Shown here in pieces: positions 7,625-15,567 of a stretch of 62,065 bases of DNA. The first letter of the stretch is position 1. Each line of letters starts with the position of its first letter. The position numbers and the translations under genes are program-made. Where the stretch lies: the NCBI GenBank assembly GCA_028723455.1, contig JAQYEW010000007.1, positions 1 through 62,065 of the forward strand, read 5' to 3'. Below the pieces are notes generated by a model, which saw only the letters and a program-made list of their open reading frames with translations, searched no databases and was not told the DNA's origin. The stretch is from Prevotellaceae bacterium (GTDB lineage Bacteria; Bacteroidota; Bacteroidia; Bacteroidales; Bacteroidaceae).

Positions 7625-9046
7625 ATGGCACAGACATCAGACCACATCAAGCCTTGCAACATAGGCAGCAGCGAGGCACACAACAGACGCACCCAGGAAT
7701 ATCTCAAACGTATCAACAAGGATCGACTCTATATCAGAAGCGACCTTACACCGAAAAACTCGTCATGGGAGTCCTCGCTGATGGAGGGAAAGGACTTGAC
7801 CGCTTATTATAATGAAATCGCCCGGATGGTAAAAGAGAAAACGGGACGTGCCATGCAGAAAAAGGAGCGGACAGTCACCGACAAAAAGACCGGCAAGACA
7901 AAAGTCGTCAATGGCAGTTCTCCGCTTCGTGAGAGCGTGGTGGTGTGCAAACAAGACACGACCATAGACCAGCTTAGGAAGTATTGCGACCGCTGCCATG
8001 AGCGATGGGGAATCACAGCCCTGCAAATCTTCATCCATCAGGATGAAGGACATTACGGCATACCGGGCGACAACTCCACATGGAAACCGAACAGCCATGC
8101 CCATATCGTATGGGACTGGATGAATCATGAGACAGGCAAATCCTGCAAGCTCGGTAAAGTTGACATGAGCCTGATGCAGGACATGGTGGCGGAATGTCTT
8201 GAAATGGAGCGTGGCACTCGAAAACAGGAAACAGGCAAGGAACATCTGGAACGCACGGACTTCATCATTGCCAAGCAAAAACTGGAGATGGAAGAAGCTG
8301 TCAACAAAAAGAAACACCTTGAACACGAGAACCAAGTCCGCAAGAAAATCGGCGCGGAACTGGATGAAGAAATTGCCCGTAAGCAGGACAAGGCAAACCG
8401 GGAGAACGGCAATGCCATTCTTTCCAGCGCGGCAAAATTACTCGGCAAGGGTAAATATGCAGATATGGAAAAAGAGAACACTGCCTTGAAAGAACGTTTG
8501 GCAGGTATGGCTCACAAGATGAAAGCGATGGGACAGGAACATCGCTCACAGTTAGAACAGACATCCGAAAGGCAGGCAAGTCTTGAAGCCATCATCAAAA
8601 GACAGCAGTCTGAAATTACCCACCTGCATAAGATGATTGAAGAGAAGGCCAAACAGATTGCACAACTTGACAGGCTGGCTTACCCACAGCGCTACCGTCT
8701 TTCGTCTGGAGCTGAACTTACCCGAATCTTCGTGCCGAACTATCGCAATCCATCCCTGCATATCTGGACGAAAGTCGGGGATGCCCTTTTTGATGACACG
8801 AAATATGACATTCCATACGATACCGCCCAAAGACATTTCCGTGGAGAACTGACGGACGAGGAATTTGTCAATGCCGTTTTTGAACCACAGGAACAAGTGA
8901 GCGAAGCGCAAGCCCAACTACTCGATGCGACTTTCATTCTGGCAAGCGGTGGCCCTGTACAGGTTCATGTCGGTACAGGTGGCGGTGGCTCACAGTCTGA
9001 TATGCCGTGGGGTGAGAAGAAAAAGAGTAGTGGAATAAAACGATAA
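7625..9046 (+). CDS. mob: MobV (Mob/Pre) family relaxase
   Basis: The N-terminal domain (about 1-200) has the Pre/Mob relaxase signatures: HNRRTQEYLKRINKDRLYI, the LQIFIHQDEGHYG strand, and the histidine motif NSHAHIVWDWMNHETGKS that binds the metal. From about 205 to 355 the protein is a long charged coiled coil, and a globular C-terminus follows with a Gly-rich patch near the end. It should nick its oriT, probably the hairpin region just upstream, and pilot the strand to a conjugation channel supplied by another element. No type IV secretion genes are present, so the element is mobilizable rather than self-transmissible. It converges on the cargo operon, whose last stop is 17 bp away. Confidence 0.88.
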   Translation: MAQTSDHIKPCNIGSSEAHNRRTQEYLKRINKDRLYIRSDLTPKNSSWESSLMEGKDLTAYYNEIARMVKEKTGRAMQKKERTVTDKKTGKTKVVNGSSPLRESVVVCKQDTTIDQLRKYCDRCHERWGITALQIFIHQDEGHYGIPGDNSTWKPNSHAHIVWDWMNHETGKSCKLGKVDMSLMQDMVAECLEMERGTRKQETGKEHLERTDFIIAKQKLEMEEAVNKKKHLEHENQVRKKIGAELDEEIARKQDKANRENGNAILSSAAKLLGKGKYADMEKENTALKERLAGMAHKMKAMGQEHRSQLEQTSERQASLEAIIKRQQSEITHLHKMIEEKAKQIAQLDRLAYPQRYRLSSGAELTRIFVPNYRNPSLHIWTKVGDALFDDTKYDIPYDTAQRHFRGELTDEEFVNAVFEPQEQVSEAQAQLLDATFILASGGPVQVHVGTGGGGSQSDMPWGEKKKSSGIKR

Positions 9047-9062
9047 AATTAAACACTTGTAC

Positions 9063-9902
9063 TTATTTTTGATATATTGTCCAACTTGCACAATTCAAAC
9101 AGCCTTCGTGACAAATCAAGTCTTTTGCATTTATCATTTCAGCGTGTCCTTGATAGATTGGCATAAGCGACGTTATTTGTTCAAAGGCTTGTTTGTCTTC
9201 CGGATAACCGAATGAAGGAATGAGTAACACTTTGTCTGTTTGAAGCCAATTGATGTATGCCCAATTATGTTTATGTTGACGTTGGGTGTTATACTCCAGT
9301 TTGAAAACCTCATTGAAGTGTTGTCGCAGAATCTCAATAACTTTAGAGGTGAAATTTTTGTCAAATCGGTCGTAATTGGTTATCAAAACGCGGTCATTCC
9401 CTATATATCTGACTAAGCCATCTGAATGACCATAAAATTCAGACTCATCCCAAGGTAGAACAACCAATTCGGCCATAAAATGTTCTTCTATTGCTTTGGT
9501 CAGTTCTTTCCAAGATGTTCTGTTTTCTTTGAACACCTTTTCTATCATAATGATTTTATTATCGCAACGAATCACATTACCACCATCTATTTTTAAAGGC
9601 ATTATAGGCTGTTTTACTTCAAACCCTAAATCATTGCAAACTTGGTTTCCATCTGTCCGTGTTGCAAGCAGTTCTTTCGTTTCTTGCAAATAATCGGGGT
9701 CATAATCAAAGCCACAAAATGTATCTGTTGCAATTTGAATAGGCATATAGTCTCTGCACCAAACATCGTTCGTATTGACTAGTAATCGATATTCAACGCA
9801 GTGTTTTTCGAGTGCAGAGACCATGGATGCATATGTCTTGGGAGAAACTCTTTGCAGCAAAGAAGAGAAATAAACCCTATTACACTGGAAATCTGTTATC
9901 AT
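9063..9902 (-). CDS. Agmatine/peptidylarginine deiminase-like enzyme
   Basis: The protein has the layout of the Porphyromonas-type peptidylarginine/agmatine deiminase family (PF04371). It shows VWCRDYMPIQ (Asp51), KIDGGNVIRCDNKIIM (about 104-119), YGHSDGLVRYI (His159 and Asp161) and a Cys near the C-terminus (CLNCASW, Cys271), consistent with a Cys/His/Asp guanidine-group hydrolase. At 279 residues it is shorter than typical agmatine deiminases (about 350). It is the last gene of the eight-gene operon, two bases after the gene before it. A polyamine-type housekeeping job would be odd here; the substrate could be a modified guanidine or arginine within the putative system. That part is inference. 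Confidence 0.72.
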   Translation of the reverse strand: MITDFQCNRVYFSSLLQRVSPKTYASMVSALEKHCVEYRLLVNTNDVWCRDYMPIQIATDTFCGFDYDPDYLQETKELLATRTDGNQVCNDLGFEVKQPIMPLKIDGGNVIRCDNKIIMIEKVFKENRTSWKELTKAIEEHFMAELVVLPWDESEFYGHSDGLVRYIGNDRVLITNYDRFDKNFTSKVIEILRQHFNEVFKLEYNTQRQHKHNWAYINWLQTDKVLLIPSFGYPEDKQAFEQITSLMPIYQGHAEMINAKDLICHEGCLNCASWTIYQK

Positions 9903-9904
9903 AA

Positions 9905-10531
9905 TTATGGCTTTGGATTATATTTTTTTGTTGTACTTTCCAGTATAACGTGATACTTTCCTGTTTTATCTTTGGTCTCGACTATTCTCTTGGTAGGCTT
10001 ATCCCAATTCACGTCATTAAAAACAAATCGCTGGTACAAGTTGTCTTTTATGCCTATGCGTTTTGTGGCATTACCAATTTGTCTGTTTTTATTGAATGTG
10101 TCAGGAATAGCAATTATATCAGGCATCCTAGAACAATGATTGAATATCTCATACATTGATAGCTTAGGGCCACCGACGACACCAATCTGTTTCCATTGCT
10201 TCTGTTCGTCCTGTTTGTATATTTCTATACCACGAATAAGAATGCCTCCAAACCGTATCAATTCATTGTCATCTTGAATTGTTTCAAAAGCAATATCTAC
10301 ACCGCTGGCATGAAAAAACCATTCCTCGCATTTACAATCACGACAGTATGTACTTATGTCTATGTCCTGTTCATTAGCATCATATAGATAGAACTCTACT
10401 TCGGCAAAACGATAAATAACATCACAGTAATCTCTCGAATCATGCTTAAGAATGCAATAGTGATTCATTAGTTCTGTTGCAATCTCATTAAAATGTTCCC
10501 TTTGTATATTTTTAAGAAAACTCAAATTCAT
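9905..10531 (-). CDS. Conserved protein with faint methylpurine-DNA-glycosylase-like pattern
   Basis: No family can be named with certainty. The ordered segments VIYRFAEVEFYLYD, WFFHASGVDIAFE and RFGGILIRGIE recall the layout of alkyladenine (methylpurine) DNA glycosylases, in which a strand with acidic residues is followed by a His and a VLIRA-type strand. I have seen similar unannotated proteins described loosely as related to 3-methyladenine glycosylase. A Cys cluster (YCRDCKCEEW) lies between the first two. If the likeness is real, it would act on damaged or modified bases. It sits between two operon neighbours with 2-bp and 12-bp gaps. Confidence 0.5.
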   Translation of the reverse strand: MNLSFLKNIQREHFNEIATELMNHYCILKHDSRDYCDVIYRFAEVEFYLYDANEQDIDISTYCRDCKCEEWFFHASGVDIAFETIQDDNELIRFGGILIRGIEIYKQDEQKQWKQIGVVGGPKLSMYEIFNHCSRMPDIIAIPDTFNKNRQIGNATKRIGIKDNLYQRFVFNDVNWDKPTKRIVETKDKTGKYHVILESTTKKYNPKP

Positions 10532-10543
10532 AGTATCTATTAA

Positions 10544-10915
10544 TTAAAGGTTAATGTATGATACTGGATTTTGACTTTTGGGATTCAGTACATTCAATAC
10601 ACTCCTACCCAAATAGAACGGGCACTCTTTTTCAACTCCCTCAAATTCAAATCTATTCGTGTATTGAGGGTGATTGGATTTATACCAACGAATAGGTTGA
10701 AATACCCCTACAATGATACCATCCACAATAGCAAACACAAGGTTCGCCATCTCTGCTCGTCCGACATTCAAACGCCAATAATGTCTAACGCAATCATAGA
10801 TATCTGCTCGTTCTTTACTCTTATATGTCTTTGATATATTTAGGCATACGATATGATCGTCAGGTCTGACTTCTATATATTGTATTTCTGCCGGTTTGCT
10901 TCCCAATTTGCCCAT
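10544..10915 (-). CDS. Small protein resembling the module found next to LEM-3-like GIY-YIG domains
   Basis: The 123-residue protein follows a recognisable pattern: YDCVRHYWRLNVGRAEMA, then VFAIVDGIIVGVFQPIRWY, then RFEFEG, and a final LGRSV...NPVSY. I recall this as a small domain found alone or fused to LEM-3-like GIY-YIG nucleases and other nucleic-acid enzymes, with no settled function. No GIY-YIG catalytic part is present. It starts 3 bp after the phosphoesterase stop. The assignment is from memory and should be tested by profile search. Confidence 0.5.
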   Translation of the reverse strand: MGKLGSKPAEIQYIEVRPDDHIVCLNISKTYKSKERADIYDCVRHYWRLNVGRAEMANLVFAIVDGIIVGVFQPIRWYKSNHPQYTNRFEFEGVEKECPFYLGRSVLNVLNPKSQNPVSYINL

Positions 10916-10918
10916 AAG

Positions 10919-11533
10919 TTATAAATATTTTTCTGTTTGGCTTATCTGAAGTATATGATAATCTTGTAACGACGAGTAATCTTCGCTTACGATAGCCGAA
11001 TTAACAAATTTTGTTGCACCAATAGTTATTTCACCGTTTGAAGCATGAATATGTCCAAACAGGTGAAACTGAGGATTGATTTCATTGACTTTAGTCAATA
11101 ATTCGGGAGAGCCATAGTGTATGTTGTCATCGAAATCCAAGATGTTGATTGGAGGATTATGGGTTATCAGTACATCTGTGTCAACAGGTATTTTCACTAT
11201 TCCCTTTATATTTATATCTGTGATACAATCGTGCATAAACATTGGAATGCCATGAAATTTTATTCCGTTTATGGTTATAGATGAATATCGCAGGAAATGG
11301 CAATTGTCTGGAAGTCCTTCAATATTACCGTCCCACAAGCAATCGTCATGGTTGCCGGCAATGAAAATTTTATGCTTGTACGGCAATGCGATAAACCAAT
11401 TCAGGAAATCAAGTACTTCGGATTCAGCTCCCGAAAAACAGAAATCACCCGAATGAACGACAATGTCTGCATTTGGTAGATTTGTCAGTTCTTCATGTCG
11501 TCCATGAGTATCTGATATATGGAGTATTTTCAT
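10919..11533 (-). CDS. Calcineurin-like metallophosphoesterase
   Basis: All blocks of the two-metal phosphoesterase fold are present: ISDTHGRH (Asp8, His10), HSGDF (Asp30), AGNHDD (Asn61, His62), LITHNPP (about 143-149) and FGHIH (about 176-180). The length of 204 residues is normal for small YfcE/MPP-type enzymes. It should hydrolyse a phosphomono- or phosphodiester, and the substrate cannot be read from sequence. It lies 12 bp downstream of the RNase J-like gene. The pairing with a nuclease and a nucleotidyltransferase points to nucleic-acid ends or nucleotides as substrate (inference). Confidence 0.85.
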   Translation of the reverse strand: MKILHISDTHGRHEELTNLPNADIVVHSGDFCFSGAESEVLDFLNWFIALPYKHKIFIAGNHDDCLWDGNIEGLPDNCHFLRYSSITINGIKFHGIPMFMHDCITDINIKGIVKIPVDTDVLITHNPPINILDFDDNIHYGSPELLTKVNEINPQFHLFGHIHASNGEITIGATKFVNSAIVSEDYSSLQDYHILQISQTEKYL

Positions 11534-11545
11534 TAGAAAAATCTT

Positions 11546-12802
11546 TTAAGAGTGTAACGTAAATGAATCACCATCTTGTAAAAGGTCTATTCTCCATTGG
11601 TTATTAAAGTATTTGGCAAACTCTTCTGGCGCATCTGTATGAATTGGGATTATCGCTTTGGGAGAAAGCCATGTAAAGAGAGTGCTCAAGTTCTTCATGT
11701 CACAATGTCCGCTGGTATGGCGATAAAGGTATTCTTTTCCAAGTGCAGTTGCAAGTTCTTTGTTGTATGAGGGTGATGTTGGGTCGTTTACATATCCGTT
11801 CCACATAGAGAGGTAATATTGTTTGGGAGCACCCGGAATTTTGTTTATGAAATGGTAAAATCGCGGATTATTTCTGGCTATTAGTATATATCCTTTTTCC
11901 TGAAGGAAAGACATAAGTCTTTCACTAATAAGAAACTCTTTTGGATTCTTCTTGTTATACATCAAGACTACAGGTTCATACTTCCCATACTTATAAAGAC
12001 TTGACTTTGCCCAAATATGGGAGGAGTTGACCACAACGTCCATTATCCGTTTTTGATGAGAGTCAATAATAAAGGGAATGCCCATCCGTAATGCAGCATG
12101 GTAAATTGAGAATAAGCGGTCTATGTTGGTGGAGGAGAGATAAACAATGTTGTATTTATATCGTTGAAATTCTTTTTCTAACTGCTTTTGCAAATCATGC
12201 TCAGATTGTGATGTGGCATCGGGACGCTTTACATTTGTGCCCTCGCAAATCACGTAATCCACTTTTCTTATGTATTTATCAATCACTTCACGCAATCTTC
12301 CGCTACGAAATCCGTGTGTACGGAAGTCACCTGTATGAAATACGGTCGCATCTTCTGTTTCAATCTTGAATGCGCAAGCGTCAAAAGCCGAATGGTCAAT
12401 GATTATCGGCATCACCTTGAATGGTCCAAACGCAAAAGACACCCCTGCTTCAAATGGAGTCACTTTTTCAAGGCGTTCAAACAAACGTGCTTGTATCTCA
12501 TCAACGCCTTTCAGGTGATTCGATGTTATTTTCTGAATATCAAGGCCTAATTTTCCCATAAAGACGGGAACAGTATCTGGCAACAGATGAATGTTGCCGA
12601 TATGGTCGCCATGATAATGCGTAATGAGCATAGCACTCTTTGACAGGTTGCCTTTAGTCAAACCATTAATATCAAGTGGTTCGGATGCAACACTTCCCGG
12701 CAACTGCTCACCGAAATCAACAAACAGTCGCCATCCGTTATGCTCATACTCAGTGACTGAGCCTCCAATCTGATTTGTTCCGCGATGAATGATTAGTTTC
12801 AT
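11546..12802 (-). CDS. RNase J-like metallo-beta-lactamase-fold hydrolase
   Basis: The N-terminal MBL core has THYHGDHIGN (His62, His64, Asp66, His67), a further His in IIIDHSAFDACAF and the HTGDFRTHG strand (His156, Asp159). The middle region (about 205-330) looks like a beta-CASP insert (IVYLSSTNIDRLFSIYHAAL). The C-terminal HTSGHCDMKNL and PKAIIPIHT blocks match the last motifs of RNase J. It is 418 residues, shorter than RNase J because the C-terminal domain is missing. The likely activity is hydrolysis of RNA or another phosphodiester. Its ATG overlaps the previous stop by 4 bp. Confidence 0.75.
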   Translation of the reverse strand: MKLIIHRGTNQIGGSVTEYEHNGWRLFVDFGEQLPGSVASEPLDINGLTKGNLSKSAMLITHYHGDHIGNIHLLPDTVPVFMGKLGLDIQKITSNHLKGVDEIQARLFERLEKVTPFEAGVSFAFGPFKVMPIIIDHSAFDACAFKIETEDATVFHTGDFRTHGFRSGRLREVIDKYIRKVDYVICEGTNVKRPDATSQSEHDLQKQLEKEFQRYKYNIVYLSSTNIDRLFSIYHAALRMGIPFIIDSHQKRIMDVVVNSSHIWAKSSLYKYGKYEPVVLMYNKKNPKEFLISERLMSFLQEKGYILIARNNPRFYHFINKIPGAPKQYYLSMWNGYVNDPTSPSYNKELATALGKEYLYRHTSGHCDMKNLSTLFTWLSPKAIIPIHTDAPEEFAKYFNNQWRIDLLQDGDSFTLHS

Positions 12803-13782
12803 AGGACACAGTCGTATAATGTATCTTGTAAAATGTCGTCAATATTAAAGTCTGTTGGACTTTGCACTTTCTTGAATAGGAACTTAATATCAAATGGAGG
12901 ATTGTTTTCAACATCAATCCCCGTTTCTTTCATGGCATTTTTCTTAGATACGCATGTCGAGTTTTCCTCAACCCACTTCTTGCGCAAGTCATTGAAAAGA
13001 TACCGTCCCATTGTCTCTTTGGGATTATGTGTGCTCTTGTTATCCCATAGCGTTATTACATAAAATTCTATCTTTCCGGAAAAATTATAAGACGTTTTTA
13101 AAAGTCTTTCGGGAACATTTACACCAATCTGATGCAGGTTATGAAGTTGGCATACAATTTCCGAACAGAGATTTTCCAAACATTCCGTTTTTTGGGAAAA
13201 TCTCTTGAAATCCATAATATGTTTCACGATGCCTGCTGTTCCCGCTATTGCAGACGAGTTATACTTTAGTTCTATTACCGCTATTCGGTGTGGGGCTTTC
13301 TTTGATACGGCAATAATATCAAACCGGCCTTTAAATTTCTGGCACGTAAATTCCTGAACCTTTTCTGATTGGCGATATTCGATATCTGTACAAAACCATT
13401 CGGAATCAGGATTGGAATTATTATTGGATACAAGGGTATGCTGGGCATTCTTCTCCGGAGTACTACGACTTAAACTGTTTGCTTTTATATCTCTGATTTT
13501 CGTACATAATACCCCTGCCTTATACTGATGTTCTTTACCGGTATGCTTTCCTGACACATAGAAATCATTAACATCGCACACCAATTCTCCCTCTCTGTTA
13601 CAGTGTACCATTGCAACTTTGTCTGCAAGGTGATAAATACCGATGGCATTGTTGCGAATACATGCCAGCAAGTCCTTGTCTTCTTTAACAAGAGTACACA
13701 AAGATGATTCTTTGAACTTTTTTGCCAGCTTTTCATTTATACCTCTCAGATATGGTTTTTTGCTTTCTTTTACTATTTCCAT
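12799..13782 (-). CDS. PD-(D/E)XK nuclease-like protein
   Basis: The clear signature is KGRFDIIAVSKKAPHRIAVI followed directly by ELKY: Asp155 on one strand, then Glu171-x-Lys173 on the next, the core of the PD-(D/E)XK nuclease fold. The N-terminal 150 residues hold no domain I recognise, and the C-terminus is mixed alpha/beta. It could be an effector nuclease or a structural member of the system. It overlaps the nucleotidyltransferase gene upstream by 10 bp and the RNase J-like gene downstream by 4 bp, so its expression is tied to both. Confidence 0.65.
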   Translation of the reverse strand: MEIVKESKKPYLRGINEKLAKKFKESSLCTLVKEDKDLLACIRNNAIGIYHLADKVAMVHCNREGELVCDVNDFYVSGKHTGKEHQYKAGVLCTKIRDIKANSLSRSTPEKNAQHTLVSNNNSNPDSEWFCTDIEYRQSEKVQEFTCQKFKGRFDIIAVSKKAPHRIAVIELKYNSSAIAGTAGIVKHIMDFKRFSQKTECLENLCSEIVCQLHNLHQIGVNVPERLLKTSYNFSGKIEFYVITLWDNKSTHNPKETMGRYLFNDLRKKWVEENSTCVSKKNAMKETGIDVENNPPFDIKFLFKKVQSPTDFNIDDILQDTLYDCVL

Positions 13783-14834
13783 AGTATTTTATTTTCTCTA
13801 ACTTTATCATTCAGATCTTTGAGAGTGTTTATCAACTCTTCAAATGATACCGACTCACCATAAATCATGTGCAACCGCATATTCTCATAGTCGGCTTTCC
13901 ATTGTTCAATGACAGAAGTAGGGGGAATGATATTGAGTGTTGCCGGATAAAGAGTATCATAATCGAATCCACGCAAACCGATGAATGTACGTCGGTGTTC
14001 TACCACCTGACGGTAAAGGTCTGCATCGTTGATGGCTCGTTCTGCTATTGGAGTTTTCAACATCTGCCCGATGTCGTACATGTGCCGCGACATTCGCTCT
14101 ACTCTGATTAAATCCTTTGGCTTGGCAAATTCTTCATGAAGCAGGAATACCTTTTCAAGAAAAGTGCGTTCGGGAAGCACGGCACGTACCATGAACTTCT
14201 GTTCAGCAAAAGGTGCTTTCGGATATATCTGGTTTATCATTGAATCAAGCGCAATCTCACTTACAGGCTCATTCATTGACCTTCCGCTGACTTCCACTTT
14301 TACTTTTGGCAGGACATATTGATTGCCGTCCATACCATCAATGGAGAAAGACAATACTGAATCATAATTGATGTTTATGATTTCCGGGTCGGTGGTGGTG
14401 ACAGGAGTTATATCCACATTCACCTTGAACTTTTCTCTTGATATGCCGTTTTGGTATAACCGCACTGCCAAATCGTGTTGCATGGTTTCACGGACAAAGG
14501 CACAGGCTGCACGGCGCAACTTGTCACTGATTTGCGTTTTGGATAATGTCCCGCTGAAACCAAGATATTCTCGGTCGATGGCAATGTCTATATCCTCTGA
14601 AAAGCGGTCAATCAAATGCCAGCACTTACTCAGCGATGTCCCGCCTTTGAAAGACAGATGATTGGCATACGGCAAACTGAACATGGCACGTAGGACTGCC
14701 GTCACCCACCAATCCTTTTCAATGACCTCACGTTGTCTTATATTCAGCTCTGTGGAAACACGGTCAAGTATATCCACACGGTCTTCCTTTGACAAATCAA
14801 TGAATTTCATCGCTGTAATATTGTTTTTATCCAT
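13773..14834 (-). CDS. AbiEii/AbiGii-type nucleotidyltransferase (toxin)
   Basis: The protein has the DNA-polymerase-beta-like signature of AbiEii toxins: SFKGGTSLSK (64-70) and FSEDIDIAI (Asp81, Asp83), preceded by EKDWWVTAVLRAMF. The length of 353 residues fits the longer bacterial members of the family. Related toxins (AbiEii, MenT) transfer nucleotides, for MenT onto tRNA 3' ends, and cause growth arrest on phage infection or loss of the antitoxin. The gene overlaps its predicted antitoxin by 28 bp, the usual arrangement. What is unusual is that six more genes continue the operon. Confidence 0.87.
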   Translation of the reverse strand: MDKNNITAMKFIDLSKEDRVDILDRVSTELNIRQREVIEKDWWVTAVLRAMFSLPYANHLSFKGGTSLSKCWHLIDRFSEDIDIAIDREYLGFSGTLSKTQISDKLRRAACAFVRETMQHDLAVRLYQNGISREKFKVNVDITPVTTTDPEIININYDSVLSFSIDGMDGNQYVLPKVKVEVSGRSMNEPVSEIALDSMINQIYPKAPFAEQKFMVRAVLPERTFLEKVFLLHEEFAKPKDLIRVERMSRHMYDIGQMLKTPIAERAINDADLYRQVVEHRRTFIGLRGFDYDTLYPATLNIIPPTSVIEQWKADYENMRLHMIYGESVSFEELINTLKDLNDKVRENKILWK

Positions 14835-15412
14835 GTTGGGGCAAGCACTATATCGTGATTGAAATCCTGTTCCGAAACATGTTCTGTTATCATTTTTTTT
14901 ATTATTTTCTTTTGGCTTTCTGTTATGGTTTTCTCGCCAATCTCACGCATGGCGAGAACAGCCAGTTGCATCAGTCGGGATTGATAAGCGAAATTCCCCA
15001 AGTCGTTACTATGCCGGAATGTGATACTCTTTCCCTCTCCAAACTTCATCTGCCGGGCAGAACCATCTGTTATGTAAATGATATTAGTTGGAACCTGCGT
15101 GGATAGCCCTAATTTGTTAAGCGCATAAATTCCTGTCGGAATGACACGCGCATTGTCCCGTTGCGCTATTTTTAAGGCAATGGCATCTAAGGACGGTTCT
15201 CGTAGCGTACCATCCCACTTGTCATATGCAGGTATATAGTAAATGCCTTTTGCAAAGCGGCACAATTTCCCATTGCGGCACAAACGGCTTAATCCCGACC
15301 GTACTGCATCGGGTGTACCACATGTTGTGAAGTCGTCAGGGATAAATATTGTCCCCTCCTTAGCATGTTCCACAATATCGTACATCGCCTTGTAAGAACT
15401 GTTTGCTCCCAT
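14807..15412 (-). CDS. AbiEi-like transcriptional regulator/antitoxin (DUF6088 type)
   Basis: The N-terminal 75 residues form a winged-helix-like unit (GTPDAVRSGLSRLCRNGKLC, then FAKGIYYIP), as in AbiEi antitoxins, where this part binds the operon's own promoter. The middle (ARVIPTGIYALNKLGLSTQV, then IIYITDG) and the rest resemble DUF6088 proteins that precede AbiEii genes. It should neutralise the nucleotidyltransferase and repress the operon. A TAnnTTTG-type element (TAACTTTG, minus strand, 15429-15436) lies 16 bp before the ATG, and nested inverted repeats sit at 15496-15567. Confidence 0.8.
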   Translation of the reverse strand: MGANSSYKAMYDIVEHAKEGTIFIPDDFTTCGTPDAVRSGLSRLCRNGKLCRFAKGIYYIPAYDKWDGTLREPSLDAIALKIAQRDNARVIPTGIYALNKLGLSTQVPTNIIYITDGSARQMKFGEGKSITFRHSNDLGNFAYQSRLMQLAVLAMREIGEKTITESQKKIIKKMITEHVSEQDFNHDIVLAPTWIKTILQR

Positions 15413-15428
15413 AATTGCAATTTTGCCA

Positions 15429-15436
15429 CAAAGTTA
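15429..15436 (-). promoter_or_regulatory. Candidate -7 element of the eight-gene operon
   Basis: On the minus strand this reads TAACTTTG, an exact TAnnTTTG match 16 bp before the AbiEi-like start. No TTTG is found at the usual distance upstream, so activity may need an activator or lie elsewhere. Confidence 0.35.
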
Positions 15437-15495
15437 GTGTTTTTTTGTGTTATCCCATAATTTCACATGGAATTAATTTATTTACTCTATCTTCT

Positions 15496-15567
15496 GATAA
15501 TACGGATTTTCATGATTTATTCATCTATCATAGCACTTTTATGGGAATAAATCAAAGTGTTATTATC
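15496..15567. repeat. Nested inverted repeats upstream of the abi-type operon
   Basis: Three perfect pairs are nested: GATAATA (15496-15502) with TATTATC (15561-15567), GATTTATTC (15514-15522) with GAATAAATC (15545-15553), and CACTTT (15534-15539) with AAAGTG (15554-15559). AbiEi proteins are known to bind inverted repeats at their promoters, so these are candidate operators, although they lie 84-155 bp ahead of the start. A folded RNA or an element-end structure is possible too. Confidence 0.5.
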
